Below, piece after piece: positions 16,437 through 23,866 of a stretch of DNA of 62,237 nt. The DNA comes from SIG603 sp964370115 (lineage in GTDB: Bacteria > Bacillota > Clostridia > Oscillospirales > Acutalibacteraceae), in assembly GCA_964370115.1 (NCBI GenBank), contig CAYJIA010000008.1:1-62237 (forward strand), in the 5' to 3' direction. Made by a program: the position numbers and the translations under genes. Positions within the stretch are counted from its first letter, which is position 1. Each line of letters opens with the position of its first letter. Under the pieces are notes generated by a model. That model searched no databases, was not told where the DNA came from, and saw nothing but the letters and a program-made list of their open reading frames with translations.

Positions 16437-17063
16437 TTATTTTTTATCAAACAACTTTCTAACTAGTGTAGGTCCTACTCTTAAAAATTCTTGTCCGTCT
16501 TCGACAAAGACTGAATTTGCAAGTTGCTCGAAACTTTCATACACGCTTGACGCCGATTTATAGTAAATCGGTTTTTTGCTTCCATCTAGAAAAATCGCAA
16601 ATTCTAAGCTGTTATCATCTGCAATTTTGCTAAAATACGCCTTGTTCTTATTTGATTTATTTTGCTCTCTTATGGCGTCACATATAGAGTTTTTAACCAT
16701 TTCCACGGCGACATCATTTAGGTTTGAATCAAATATAAAAATCTTTTCTTTAAGTTCCTCAAGACTTTTCACGCGCCTTTTTACTATTTCTGTAATATGT
16801 TTTGGCGCTTTTATTGTGCTCGCTTTACCTGCCGCAGGTGTAAGGGCTATCATATACCTTTTTTTAGGGTCATGATACACCACAGGATATGCAATTTGTC
16901 TTGAATAGCCACAACTTGGGCAAACTTTATCAAATATGGTTTGATTTAAAATTTCATTTTTCATTTGTGGGTCTTCTGAAACATTTATGCCTATGTGCAT
17001 AAGTGACTTTTCTTTTGCACCGCATTTAGTGCAGATAATTTCTTTTGTAAGCTTGCTAGCCAT
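16437..17063 (-). CDS. CpXC-domain protein
   Basis: 208 residues. The N-terminal half is a CpXC zinc domain (PF14353), with CTKC at 11-14 and the namesake CPSC at about 48-51, followed by the family's YPVVYHDP region. The second half (from about residue 95) is helical, then carries a beta-rich stretch (LEFAIFLDGSKKPIYYK). Function is unknown; the family is common in Firmicutes. It lies 28 bases after the coiled-coil gene on the same strand and ends at a clear terminator, so the two form a unit. Confidence 0.78.
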   Translation of the reverse strand: MASKLTKEIICTKCGAKEKSLMHIGINVSEDPQMKNEILNQTIFDKVCPSCGYSRQIAYPVVYHDPKKRYMIALTPAAGKASTIKAPKHITEIVKRRVKSLEELKEKIFIFDSNLNDVAVEMVKNSICDAIREQNKSNKNKAYFSKIADDNSLEFAIFLDGSKKPIYYKSASSVYESFEQLANSVFVEDGQEFLRVGPTLVRKLFDKK

Positions 17064-17091
17064 TCTCTTTATCCCCTTTTATTTAATGAAC

Positions 17092-17562
17092 TTAGTTTTC
17101 AAAAGGCAAGTCGCTATTTTCATCTATATCTGCAACTTCCGCAGTTGTGTCAATTGACTCATCTATTATTCCGTCCGTAACAGTGTCGTCAACTACATCT
17201 TTTTTGACAAAGTCTTCCTCCACTGGAGGTGAAATCTCTACAACGCCGTCTAAGTCGATTTCTTCACGCATTTCCTTTTCGGTTAACTGCTCTTTTATAA
17301 CGCCAAGCTTTGACATTGCATCTTCTCTAGATTTTTGTGCCTTGTCGATTTGCTCACAAAACTCTATGGTTTGAGGGTCCATTTCATCTCTTAAATTGTG
17401 ATAATAATATCGCCCTAGCGCTAAATATGCTTTTTTCATAATTTGGTCTTGGCATTTTATATTCGTCTTCAATCTGTTGATATCGGCGGTTTTTTTATTT
17501 TTCTCTACTAAATAATCTTTTGCGCCTGTTACAGCATGTCCGATAGTTTTAAAAAAGTCCAT
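17092..17562 (-). CDS. Coiled-coil cytosolic protein of unknown function
   Basis: 156 residues with no membrane segment. Residues about 5-95 are helical with heptad character (DINRLKTNIKCQDQIMKKAYLALGRYYYHNL, then a second helix from QTIEFCEQIDKAQ). From about 100 onward it is acidic and probably disordered. The N-terminal MDFFKTIGHAVTGAKDYL could be an amphipathic helix. I do not recognise a named family. It precedes the CpXC gene in the same direction and is likely cotranscribed with it. CTCCTTAAAAA on the plus strand gives it an AGGAG ribosome site. Confidence 0.6.
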   Translation of the reverse strand: MDFFKTIGHAVTGAKDYLVEKNKKTADINRLKTNIKCQDQIMKKAYLALGRYYYHNLRDEMDPQTIEFCEQIDKAQKSREDAMSKLGVIKEQLTEKEMREEIDLDGVVEISPPVEEDFVKKDVVDDTVTDGIIDESIDTTAEVADIDENSDLPFEN

Positions 17563-17768
17563 TATTAAACTCTCCTTAAAAATTGTTTTAATTAATTGTT
17601 ATTATACAATATTCTATTCAAAATTAATAGGGATTTTTGCGTTTTTACAAACTTTTTTTCAAAAAATTATATAAAAAATAAATTTTTGGGCTATTAACTA
17701 TTGAATTTTTCGAAACTCGTAATAAAATTAATATGTATTATTATTATCAAATTATTAGGAGTGGTTAT

Positions 17769-18059
17769 GTGGCAACAAGAGTAAGTTTTTATAGTGTTGA
17801 AAACTATATCCATGAAGTTAAGGTCGAAGAAAACGAAAACCTTGTAAAAAAGCGAAAAAAAATTATTTCAACCATCATATGCGAAGAGCTGACCGAAAAG
17901 CAAAAGTTATGCATTGAGCTTTACTTTAACAAAAATTTAAAGATGTCCCAAATCGCAAAAGAGCTAGGAGTTACTAAAGGAACTGTATCAAAACATATTT
18001 CAAAAGCAAAAAAATGTATAGAAAAACATTTAAAATACAGTGATATATTTTACAAATAG
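17769..18059 (+). CDS. Sigma-70 region 4-like helix-turn-helix protein
   Basis: 96 residues from the GTG at 17769, which follows TAGGAG by 7 bases; the longer ORF to 17733 has no ribosome site. The core ELTEKQKLCIELYFNKNLKMSQIAKELGVTKGTVSKHISKAKKCI is a region-4/LuxR-type helix-turn-helix, without regions 1-3 of a sigma factor. Short region-4-only proteins are usual in Clostridia, and some act as anti-termination or sigma-like regulators. The target is unknown. It lies 45 bases before the HAD phosphatase gene and may be cotranscribed with it. Confidence 0.75.
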   Translation: MATRVSFYSVENYIHEVKVEENENLVKKRKKIISTIICEELTEKQKLCIELYFNKNLKMSQIAKELGVTKGTVSKHISKAKKCIEKHLKYSDIFYK

Positions 18060-18104
18060 CAATTTATAGTGTAAAATATAAAAAGTCTTATTTAGGAGGA
18101 ATTT

Positions 18105-18902
18105 ATGGATATAAAAAATACGCTTTCAAAAATACGATGTTTTGTTCTTGACATGGACGGGACAATTTACCTTGGAGGAAAACTCTTTCCATTTACAAAA
18201 GATTTTTTAAAGATAGTAAAAGACAGTGGGCGGAAATTTTATTTTTTCACAAACAACAGCTCAAAAAACGCCAATTCCTATATCGAAAAGCTTCACAATA
18301 TGGGAATAGATATAGACAAAGAGCAGATGATGATTTCAAACCATGTTATTATGAAATTTTTAAAGGAAAGTAGCCAGATAAAATCTGCCTATGTGCTAGG
18401 CACTAAGGATTTTACCGACGATGTTAAATCTATCGGCATAAAAATAGACCACAAAAACCCCGACTGTGTCATTTTAGCCTTTGACACTACCCTAAATTAT
18501 GAAAAACTCTGTATCGCTACAGATTTAATGCGACGAGGCAAACCTCTTTTTGGCGTGAATGAAGATTTAAATTGTCCTATGGAGGACGGATTTATACCCG
18601 ACTGCGGTTCAATGGCAAAGCTTTTGTGTTCTGCAACTGGAAAAAGCTGTGAGTTTTTCGGAAAACCTACAAAGAAAACTAGGGAGTATATCATTGAGCA
18701 CACAGGCTTTAAGGACAGTGAAATAGCCATAATCGGCGACAGAATATATACCGATATAAAAACCGCAAAAGGTAGCGATATGCTGTCAATTTTGGTTCTA
18801 AGCGGTGAGACAAAAAGCGAGGACTTAAAAACTAGTGAAATTAAGCCCGATATAGTGATAAACGACATATCAGAGCTTACTACTTATTTGCAAAACTGCT
18901 AA
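18105..18902 (+). CDS. HAD-IIA family sugar or nucleotide phosphatase (NagD-like)
   Basis: 265 residues. HAD motif I is VLDMDGTIYLGG at about 14-25, with both catalytic aspartates. Motif II is FFTNNSSKN near 47, motif III is K in FGKPTKKT near 188, and motif IV is IIGDRIYTDI near 205. The cap lies between motifs II and III, as in the NagD/AraL group. It would dephosphorylate a small sugar phosphate or nucleotide in the cytosol; the substrate is unknown. TAGGAGGAA precedes the ATG. Confidence 0.85.
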   Translation: MDIKNTLSKIRCFVLDMDGTIYLGGKLFPFTKDFLKIVKDSGRKFYFFTNNSSKNANSYIEKLHNMGIDIDKEQMMISNHVIMKFLKESSQIKSAYVLGTKDFTDDVKSIGIKIDHKNPDCVILAFDTTLNYEKLCIATDLMRRGKPLFGVNEDLNCPMEDGFIPDCGSMAKLLCSATGKSCEFFGKPTKKTREYIIEHTGFKDSEIAIIGDRIYTDIKTAKGSDMLSILVLSGETKSEDLKTSEIKPDIVINDISELTTYLQNC

Positions 18903-18969
18903 AACAGCGTATAATGGATTATATCAAGACAATAATTATTATTGAAATAAACGAAAGGTGACGATTGTA

Positions 18970-19206
18970 ATGCCAAAAAATTCAAATATACAAGTGGGAG
19001 AACACAATATCACTATTGTTTCTTCTGCTAAACAAAAATCATATCTTTCTAAAAATGACCAAGAAATGGATGAAAGAGCAAGAGTTGCTGTGAAATCTTC
19101 GCTAAATAAAGCAATAACTTGTAAAAAACCGATAGCAAGATATGATTTAGCAAAGAAAAAGGCATATTTAGAATATTCAGACGGGACGATAAAATATGTT
19201 GAATAA
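18970..19206 (+). CDS. Small conserved-looking protein of unknown function
   Basis: 78 residues from the ATG at 18970, placed 8 bases after AAAGGTGA; the GTG at 18958 lies inside that site. It is basic and soluble. A strand-rich start (IQVGEHNITIVSS) is followed by a helix (EMDERARVAVKSSLNKAI) and an end that pairs as a hairpin (KKKAYLEYSDGTIKYVE). I do not recognise a family. A terminator follows at 19235, so it ends a transcription unit that may include the HAD phosphatase 67 bases upstream. Confidence 0.65.
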   Translation: MPKNSNIQVGEHNITIVSSAKQKSYLSKNDQEMDERARVAVKSSLNKAITCKKPIARYDLAKKKAYLEYSDGTIKYVE

Positions 19207-19234
19207 AAAGCTAGCGCAATTCAATTAATAAAAA

Positions 19235-19262
19235 TCTCAGTCAAACAGGCTGAGACTTTTTA
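19235..19262 (+). terminator. Terminator of the small-protein gene
   Basis: TCTCAGTC pairs with GGCTGAGA (one G-U pair) around AAACA, followed by CTTTTTAT. Confidence 0.85.
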
Positions 19263-19287
19263 TCTATCTATAAAATGGCTATCCTTC

Positions 19288-19317
19288 TTGAAAATAGCAG
19301 TCAAGCTATTGTATAAT
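19288..19317 (+). promoter_or_regulatory. Promoter of the chromate transporter pair
   Basis: TTGAAA (19288-19293), 18 bases, TATAAT (19312-19317). The spacer holds the inverted repeat AATAGC-agtcaa-GCTATT (19293-19310), a possible operator. Confidence 0.65.
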
Positions 19318-19361
19318 ATCTTTCATATAGCAAAACATATAAAATTATAAGGAGCGAAAAC

Positions 19362-19946
19362 ATGAACAAGGCAAAACTTTGGGACTTATTCATTATTTTT
19401 GCACGAATAGGCGGTTTTACATTTGGTGGAGGCTATGCCATGCTACCAATGCTAAAAAAAGAGCTTGTGCAAAACAGGGAATGGATTACAGAAAATGAAC
19501 TTTTAGACTACTTTGCGGTGGGTCAGTGCACCCCTGGCATAATAGCCGTAAACACGGCGACTTTTGTGGGAAATAAAAAGCGCGGTATTTTGGGCGCTAT
19601 TTGTGCCACAGCAGGAATGATTGCGCCCTCACTTATAATAATCATGTCGATAGCCTTGGTGCTTCAAGGTTTTTCCGAAAATCCATATGTAATTCACGCA
19701 TTAAACGGAATTAAAGTCGCCGTTGGCACACTTATACTCAATGCGGTGATAGGGCTTTTCAAAAAGAGTGTAGGCACAAACAAAAAAACTTTTAAAGGTG
19801 TGTTTGCCTTCTTAGTTTTCGCCATAGTTTTTGGCGTCGGGTTATTTTTCACCGTCTCCCCTATCATCATTGTCGTCTCAACCGTTATTTTAGGTCTAAT
19901 TTATGGCAAGGTGATAAGAAGTTTTAAAAAGGAGGGTAAATCATGA
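19362..19946 (+). CDS. Chromate transporter, first half (short-chain CHR)
   Basis: 194 residues with about five or six membrane segments. FARIGGFTFGGGYAMLP at about 13-29 and GQCTPGIIAVNTATFVG near 56 are the CHR-domain signatures. Short-chain members work in pairs as halves of ChrA. Proven substrates are chromate in some species; in anaerobes the physiological anion is unknown. AAGGAGCG precedes the ATG. It overlaps its partner gene by 4 bases (ATGA), so the two halves are cotranslated. Confidence 0.9.
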   Translation: MNKAKLWDLFIIFARIGGFTFGGGYAMLPMLKKELVQNREWITENELLDYFAVGQCTPGIIAVNTATFVGNKKRGILGAICATAGMIAPSLIIIMSIALVLQGFSENPYVIHALNGIKVAVGTLILNAVIGLFKKSVGTNKKTFKGVFAFLVFAIVFGVGLFFTVSPIIIVVSTVILGLIYGKVIRSFKKEGKS

Positions 19947-20515
19947 CTTTTCTTCTTTTATTCTTTGAATTTTTCAAAGCAGGACTTTTTGCCGTGGGCG
20001 GTGGACTTGCAACACTTCCGTTTTTAAGCGACATGTCAAATACTTACGGCTGGTTTAGCTCTACAGAGCTCTCTAACATGATAGCAATATCCGAATCTAC
20101 CCCAGGCCCTATAGGTGTAAATATGGCGACCTACGCAGGCTTTACGGCAGGTTTCTCGGAGGGCGGAATATTACTAGGTATTTTTGGCGCACTCACCGCA
20201 ACTACTGCACTTGTACTGCCTTCTTTAATTATCATAATAATCGTTGCGCATTTCCTAGAAAAGTTTAAATCTAACGCACTGGTAAACGATTCATTTTTTG
20301 CCCTAAGACCTGCCGTTACTGCTTTAATTGGCCTTGCAGGTTTTGAAATTGTGAAACAATCTTTGTTTATGATAACCGCAAACGGCATAGACTTTGATAT
20401 GCTTGCCATAGCACTGTTTGTAGTAATATTTGCACTGCAAATTATATTTAAAAAACTTCACCCAGTAGCACTTATTGCTATTTCAGCGGTGGCTGGCATA
20501 ATATTTAAAATGTAA
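19943..20515 (+). CDS. Chromate transporter, second half (short-chain CHR)
   Basis: 190 residues with about five or six membrane segments. FFKAGLFAVGGGLATLPFL at about 10-28 and SESTPGPIGVNMATYAGF near 50 are the CHR signatures, clearly related to the first half. The pair would fold with opposite topology to give one transporter. Its start sits in the stop codon of the first gene, after GGAGGGTAA. The end lies only 13 bases before a large hairpin that overlaps the start of spoVAE. Confidence 0.9.
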   Translation: MTFLLLFFEFFKAGLFAVGGGLATLPFLSDMSNTYGWFSSTELSNMIAISESTPGPIGVNMATYAGFTAGFSEGGILLGIFGALTATTALVLPSLIIIIIVAHFLEKFKSNALVNDSFFALRPAVTALIGLAGFEIVKQSLFMITANGIDFDMLAIALFVVIFALQIIFKKLHPVALIAISAVAGIIFKM

Positions 20516-20527
20516 TAGTAATTATTT

Positions 20528-20590
20528 AAAAATCCATGGTTAAACTAATCTCACAGAATATGTGAAAGGATAGTTTTACCATGGATTTTA
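20528..20590 (+). promoter_or_regulatory. Long hairpin enclosing the spoVAE ribosome site and start codon
   Basis: AAAATCCATGGT (20529-20540) pairs with ACCATGGATTTT (20578-20589). After one mismatch AAACTA (20542-20547) pairs with TAGTTT (20571-20576). After a second mismatch come TC/GG and TCACA (20551-20555) with TGTGA (20561-20565), apex GAATA. The ATG of spoVAE (20581-20583) is in the basal stem, and the ribosome site AAAGGA (20565-20570) is on the descending arm near the apex. Confidence 0.7.
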
Positions 20591-20934
20591 TTTATGCCTT
20601 TATTGTAGGCGGCTTAATTTGTGTTGTCGGCCAACTTTTGATAGATTTAACAAAACTTACGCCTGCTAGGGTGATGGTAGGTTTTGTCGTTGTCGGCGTA
20701 ATACTTGGCGCCTTTGGGATTTACGATATGCTTATGGACTTTGCAGGAAGTGGTGCAGGTGTTCCGCTGTCGGGCTTTGGCAATGTGCTTGCAAACGGCG
20801 TTAGAAAAGCCGTTGAAGAACAGGGCTTTTTAGGTATATTTACAGGTGGCTTTACAGCAAGTGCAGGTGGAATAGGCGCCGCACTCTTCTTTGCATTTAT
20901 AGCAGGCATTACCTCAAAACCCGGCGACAAGTAA
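20581..20934 (+). CDS. spoVAE: Stage V sporulation protein AE
   Basis: 117 residues with three to four membrane segments. GGLICVVGQLLIDLTKLTPARVMV at about 11-34 and the GFGNVLANGVRKAVEEQGFLGIFTGGFT region are characteristic of the SpoVAE/SpoVAEb type. SpoVA proteins form the inner-membrane channel that loads dipicolinic acid into the forespore and releases it at germination. Normally spoVAC, spoVAD and spoVAE are together; here spoVAE stands alone next to a chromate transporter. Its start codon is buried in a long hairpin. It converges with the DUF1648 gene with a single base between stops. Confidence 0.9.
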   Translation: MDFIYAFIVGGLICVVGQLLIDLTKLTPARVMVGFVVVGVILGAFGIYDMLMDFAGSGAGVPLSGFGNVLANGVRKAVEEQGFLGIFTGGFTASAGGIGAALFFAFIAGITSKPGDK

Positions 20935-20935
20935 A

Positions 20936-21391
20936 TTACCCGCCGTTTCTCATCATTTTAACTGTGTAAAAAATAATGCTCACAACAATTAAACCTATAA
21001 ATGTAAATACCAACCAAACTGGAACACTAGCTGCAAATGTTGCAAATATTGTTATTGTGCTAAAAAGTAAAACTAGCATAAATTTTAAATGCGTCATCAT
21101 ATTTCTTGTTATCCCCGCAAGTACAGGATTTGAATAGTCAACTTTTTTAAAAGCTATTCTTTTCTTCCAAAGTTTCGGTTTTTTCTCGATAAATGTCATA
21201 AACACAAATAGTGCAAGTAAAATAAGTGGCAAAACTATAATTGACGATTTATCGCCCCATCTCGTGACGTTTCCTGAATAATCCGTTTGCATAGGTATTT
21301 GATTAGGGATATCACCCCATCGCACAAAAATAAATATCCACGTCGCGAGCATGGTCGCTACAGATAATATATTTTTTATAAGTCTTAACAT
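20936..21391 (-). CDS. DUF1648-type membrane protein
   Basis: 151 residues, four membrane segments (about 8-24, 50-67, 103-120, 125-145). The first loop, WGDIPNQIPMQTDYSGNVTRWGDKSS, is the DUF1648 signature (IPxHxxxxGxxDxWGxK). The family includes parts of SdpI-like immunity proteins and many uncharacterised proteins; no function can be assigned. It follows the lipoprotein hydrolase gene by 16 bases on the same strand and is probably cotranscribed with it. Confidence 0.78.
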   Translation of the reverse strand: MLRLIKNILSVATMLATWIFIFVRWGDIPNQIPMQTDYSGNVTRWGDKSSIIVLPLILLALFVFMTFIEKKPKLWKKRIAFKKVDYSNPVLAGITRNMMTHLKFMLVLLFSTITIFATFAASVPVWLVFTFIGLIVVSIIFYTVKMMRNGG

Positions 21392-21407
21392 AATCTCATC
21401 TCTTTTC

Positions 21408-22442
21408 TCACTTGATAAACGCGGCTATGTCGCCTATCACTTCATCGCTTACTTCGCCTTTGACTTGATATTCACTTACGTCATTTTTACCGTTTGAAGG
21501 CATCATTAGGTGGTTAAGCGTAGGGTATAATTTAAGCGTTACATTTTCTCTGCCACTAAGTGTATCTTCCCATAATTTGTAGTCTATATCAGAGAAAATT
21601 TGGAAGTCCTCTTCGCCTTGAAGCACCAGTATCGGCAAAGTTATCTCATCTATAAAATTTTCGCCTGCATACTCTTTTGCAGATTTTTGATACCCTGCGC
21701 TTATGCCTAAAAGCACTGTATCGTTTGCTACATCTGTCATGTCGCCACGCAAAACTTCTATGTCTTTTTCGACTTGCTCAAGTTGCAGTGCAATGATAGC
21801 TTCTTCCGCTTCGGTATAAGTTCCGGTTCCTATCGTGTCTTTTATAGCCATATTTTGGCTGTACTGCACTTCATATAGCGGTCTTAGCGTCCCTGCCATA
21901 GAAATTATACCTGCAAGGTAGTCATGCTCATAGGCAATGTATGGGGTGAGCATTCCGCCTAAAGAGTGACCGAGCACATAAATGCTCTCACCGTCTACCC
22001 TATCATCATTTTTCAGTAGATTTAGTGCAAAGTCTACGTCCTGTATATATTCATCTTGAAGACTTAAATCCACTCCCAGCTCTGCCGCCAAATCTGGATA
22101 AGTATAAAACCTTTTGTCGTATCTAAGACTTGCAATACCCTTTTCGGCAAGTCCATGCGCTATGTCTTTGAGCGGAGTGTTTTGATAAAATGTCTCGTCC
22201 TTATCGCTCGAACCCGAACCTTGTAAAAGTAGTACAACAGGTGGATTTTCAATGTCTTTTGGCAAGGTTAGAAGTCCGTCAAGCGGATACTCATCACCAA
22301 TAGTGACGCTAAGTTCGTCAAAATCTTCGCTTGCTGTAGTTTCTTCTTCGACTTCTACAGGTTCAGGCTCTGCTGTGGCGCAAGAAACAAATACAAAAAT
22401 TACCGCAAATATGGCGCAAAAATATATTACTACCCTCTTCAT
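21408..22442 (-). CDS. Secreted lipoprotein alpha/beta hydrolase
   Basis: 344 residues. A lipoprotein signal (MKRVVIYFCAIFAVIFVFVSC, lipid on C21) is followed by an acidic linker, then a dienelactone-hydrolase-like fold. Oxyanion region LLLQGSGSSDKDET, nucleophile serine in LGHSLGGML, acid in LQGEEDF, histidine in TLNHLMM: the triad is complete. It is anchored on the outer face of the membrane and probably cleaves an ester or amide there. The ATG shares one base with the stop codon of the ribbon-helix-helix gene (TAATG), so translation is coupled. Confidence 0.82.
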   Translation of the reverse strand: MKRVVIYFCAIFAVIFVFVSCATAEPEPVEVEEETTASEDFDELSVTIGDEYPLDGLLTLPKDIENPPVVLLLQGSGSSDKDETFYQNTPLKDIAHGLAEKGIASLRYDKRFYTYPDLAAELGVDLSLQDEYIQDVDFALNLLKNDDRVDGESIYVLGHSLGGMLTPYIAYEHDYLAGIISMAGTLRPLYEVQYSQNMAIKDTIGTGTYTEAEEAIIALQLEQVEKDIEVLRGDMTDVANDTVLLGISAGYQKSAKEYAGENFIDEITLPILVLQGEEDFQIFSDIDYKLWEDTLSGRENVTLKLYPTLNHLMMPSNGKNDVSEYQVKGEVSDEVIGDIAAFIK

Positions 22443-22624
22443 TATTCTTCTCCTGTTTCACTGCCCTTTTTGCTGCCTTTTTTTCGCTTTTTGACGCATT
22501 CGGTGAGCAGATACTCTATCTGACCATTTACAGAGCGAAAATCATCTTCTGCCCAAGCCATAATCTCATCGTAAAGCTTTTTTGACAGCCTTAAGGGAAT
22601 TTGTTTTTTCTGATTATCTGCCAT
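22442..22624 (-). CDS. Arc-like ribbon-helix-helix protein
   Basis: 60 residues. KKQIPLRLSKKLYDEIMAWAEDDFRSVNGQIEYLLTECV is a ribbon-helix-helix fold: the strand IPLRL is at about 9-13 and the second helix starts at S31. A lysine-rich tail follows. Such proteins bind DNA as dimers. It lies 5 bases after the SPFH gene, and this pairing is common in Firmicutes, so it may serve that partner rather than act as a distant regulator; a zinc-finger-free, very short form supports this. Start ATG at 22624. Confidence 0.75.
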   Translation of the reverse strand: MADNQKKQIPLRLSKKLYDEIMAWAEDDFRSVNGQIEYLLTECVKKRKKGSKKGSETGEE

Positions 22625-22629
22625 GATAA

Positions 22630-23664
22630 TTAATAAAGACTTCCTGAGTTAACTATTGGTTGTGTATCTTTGTTTGCGCATAATACCACCAATAAGTTTG
22701 ACACCATAGCCGCTTTTCTCTCTTCGTCTAAGTTTATGCTGTCGTTTTCCTCGATTTTTTCAAGCGCCATTTCAACCATTCCAACAGCGCCGTCGACTAT
22801 AAGTTTTTTCGCATCTATTAAAGCCGTCGCCTGTTGTCTTTGTAGCATAGCCGCCGCAATTTCTGGTGCATATGCAAGGTAGGTGATTTTTGTCTCTAAA
22901 ATTTCAAGTCCTGCGCTTTTTACTTTTTCGCCGATTTCCGCTTTTATTTTCTCGGCTACTATCTCACTTGAACCTCTTAGTGAACCTTCATCAGGTGAAC
23001 CATCGCCCGTTGTGTCGACATTTTGCGCCACATCATAAGGATAAACTCTCACTATATTTCTAAGAGAAGCATCACATTGTAAAGACAAAAATTCTTTGTA
23101 ATTGTCTACCGTAAACACAGCCTTTGCAGTGTCTACAACTTTCCAAATAACCGCTATGCTAATCTCTATAGGATTTCCAAGGCAGTCGTTTATTTTTTGC
23201 CTATTGTTGTTTAAAGTCATTGCTTTTAAAGAAATTTTCTTGTTAGGCATTTCAAAATTTAGATTGATATCACTACCCATAGAAAGTTTTGATGTTTTTT
23301 GTGTGACATCTCCACTTTGTCTAAGTTTTGTTTGAGATGCTGGGTTTACTCCCTCGACAAATGGATTTACAAAGTATATTCCCTCGCCTTTTAGTGTGCC
23401 TACATATTTACCAAACAGGGTAAGTACAAGCGCTTCTTGCGGTTGTAAAATTTTCACACCCATGAATATTATCCAACCAAAAACAAGGTAAAGTCCTACA
23501 ATGACGATAAGAACAACTCCCAAAGCCACTGGTAATGTTCCGCTTTCAAGTCCGATAATGCTTAGCATCAGCCCAGCTATAGCGGCAAAGTAGCCTAAAA
23601 TACCGAAAATCAGTGCTGGCAAGCCACTTCTTCCTTTTAAAATTTTCTCGTTAACTGCGTTCAT
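22630..23664 (-). CDS. SPFH/band-7 domain membrane protein
   Basis: 344 residues. Two membrane segments (about 15-35 and 44-70) are followed by the SPFH domain: PQEALVLTLFGKYVGTLKGEGIYFVNPF, then SLRNIVRVYPYD. The helical part EIAAAMLQRQQATALIDAKKLIVDGAVGMVEMAL is the usual oligomerising region. SPFH proteins form large membrane rings or caps and organise proteases or lipid domains. The prokaryotic function here is unknown. GGAGGTCAA precedes the ATG. It heads the SPFH-RHH-hydrolase-DUF1648 run. Confidence 0.85.
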   Translation of the reverse strand: MNAVNEKILKGRSGLPALIFGILGYFAAIAGLMLSIIGLESGTLPVALGVVLIVIVGLYLVFGWIIFMGVKILQPQEALVLTLFGKYVGTLKGEGIYFVNPFVEGVNPASQTKLRQSGDVTQKTSKLSMGSDINLNFEMPNKKISLKAMTLNNNRQKINDCLGNPIEISIAVIWKVVDTAKAVFTVDNYKEFLSLQCDASLRNIVRVYPYDVAQNVDTTGDGSPDEGSLRGSSEIVAEKIKAEIGEKVKSAGLEILETKITYLAYAPEIAAAMLQRQQATALIDAKKLIVDGAVGMVEMALEKIEENDSINLDEERKAAMVSNLLVVLCANKDTQPIVNSGSLY

Positions 23665-23796
23665 AATATTGACCTCCTTAAAATGTTTATATATTAATGT
23701 GATATCATTATAATATCATTTTGTTTAAAAGTCAATAGCTGTAAATTAAATATATTAATAAATTTTCTCACCTATTTATTAGGGCTTTATACAAAC

Positions 23797-23840
23797 AAAA
23801 ACTGTTGCAAAATGGCATTATCATATCGCAACAGTTTTAA
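23797..23840 (-). terminator. Terminator of the diguanylate cyclase gene
   Basis: AAAACTGTTGC (23798-23808) pairs with GCAACAGTTTT (23828-23838). On the minus strand the stem ends in TTTTTGTTTG. The stem can also work in the plus direction. Confidence 0.75.
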
Positions 23841-23866
23841 TTTATTGTGTTATATTTTCTAAAACT

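Noticed and set aside
19943..20515. Frameshifted full-length ChrA
   Set aside because: Each half has its own start, ribosome site and family length; paired short-chain CHR genes are a known arrangement.
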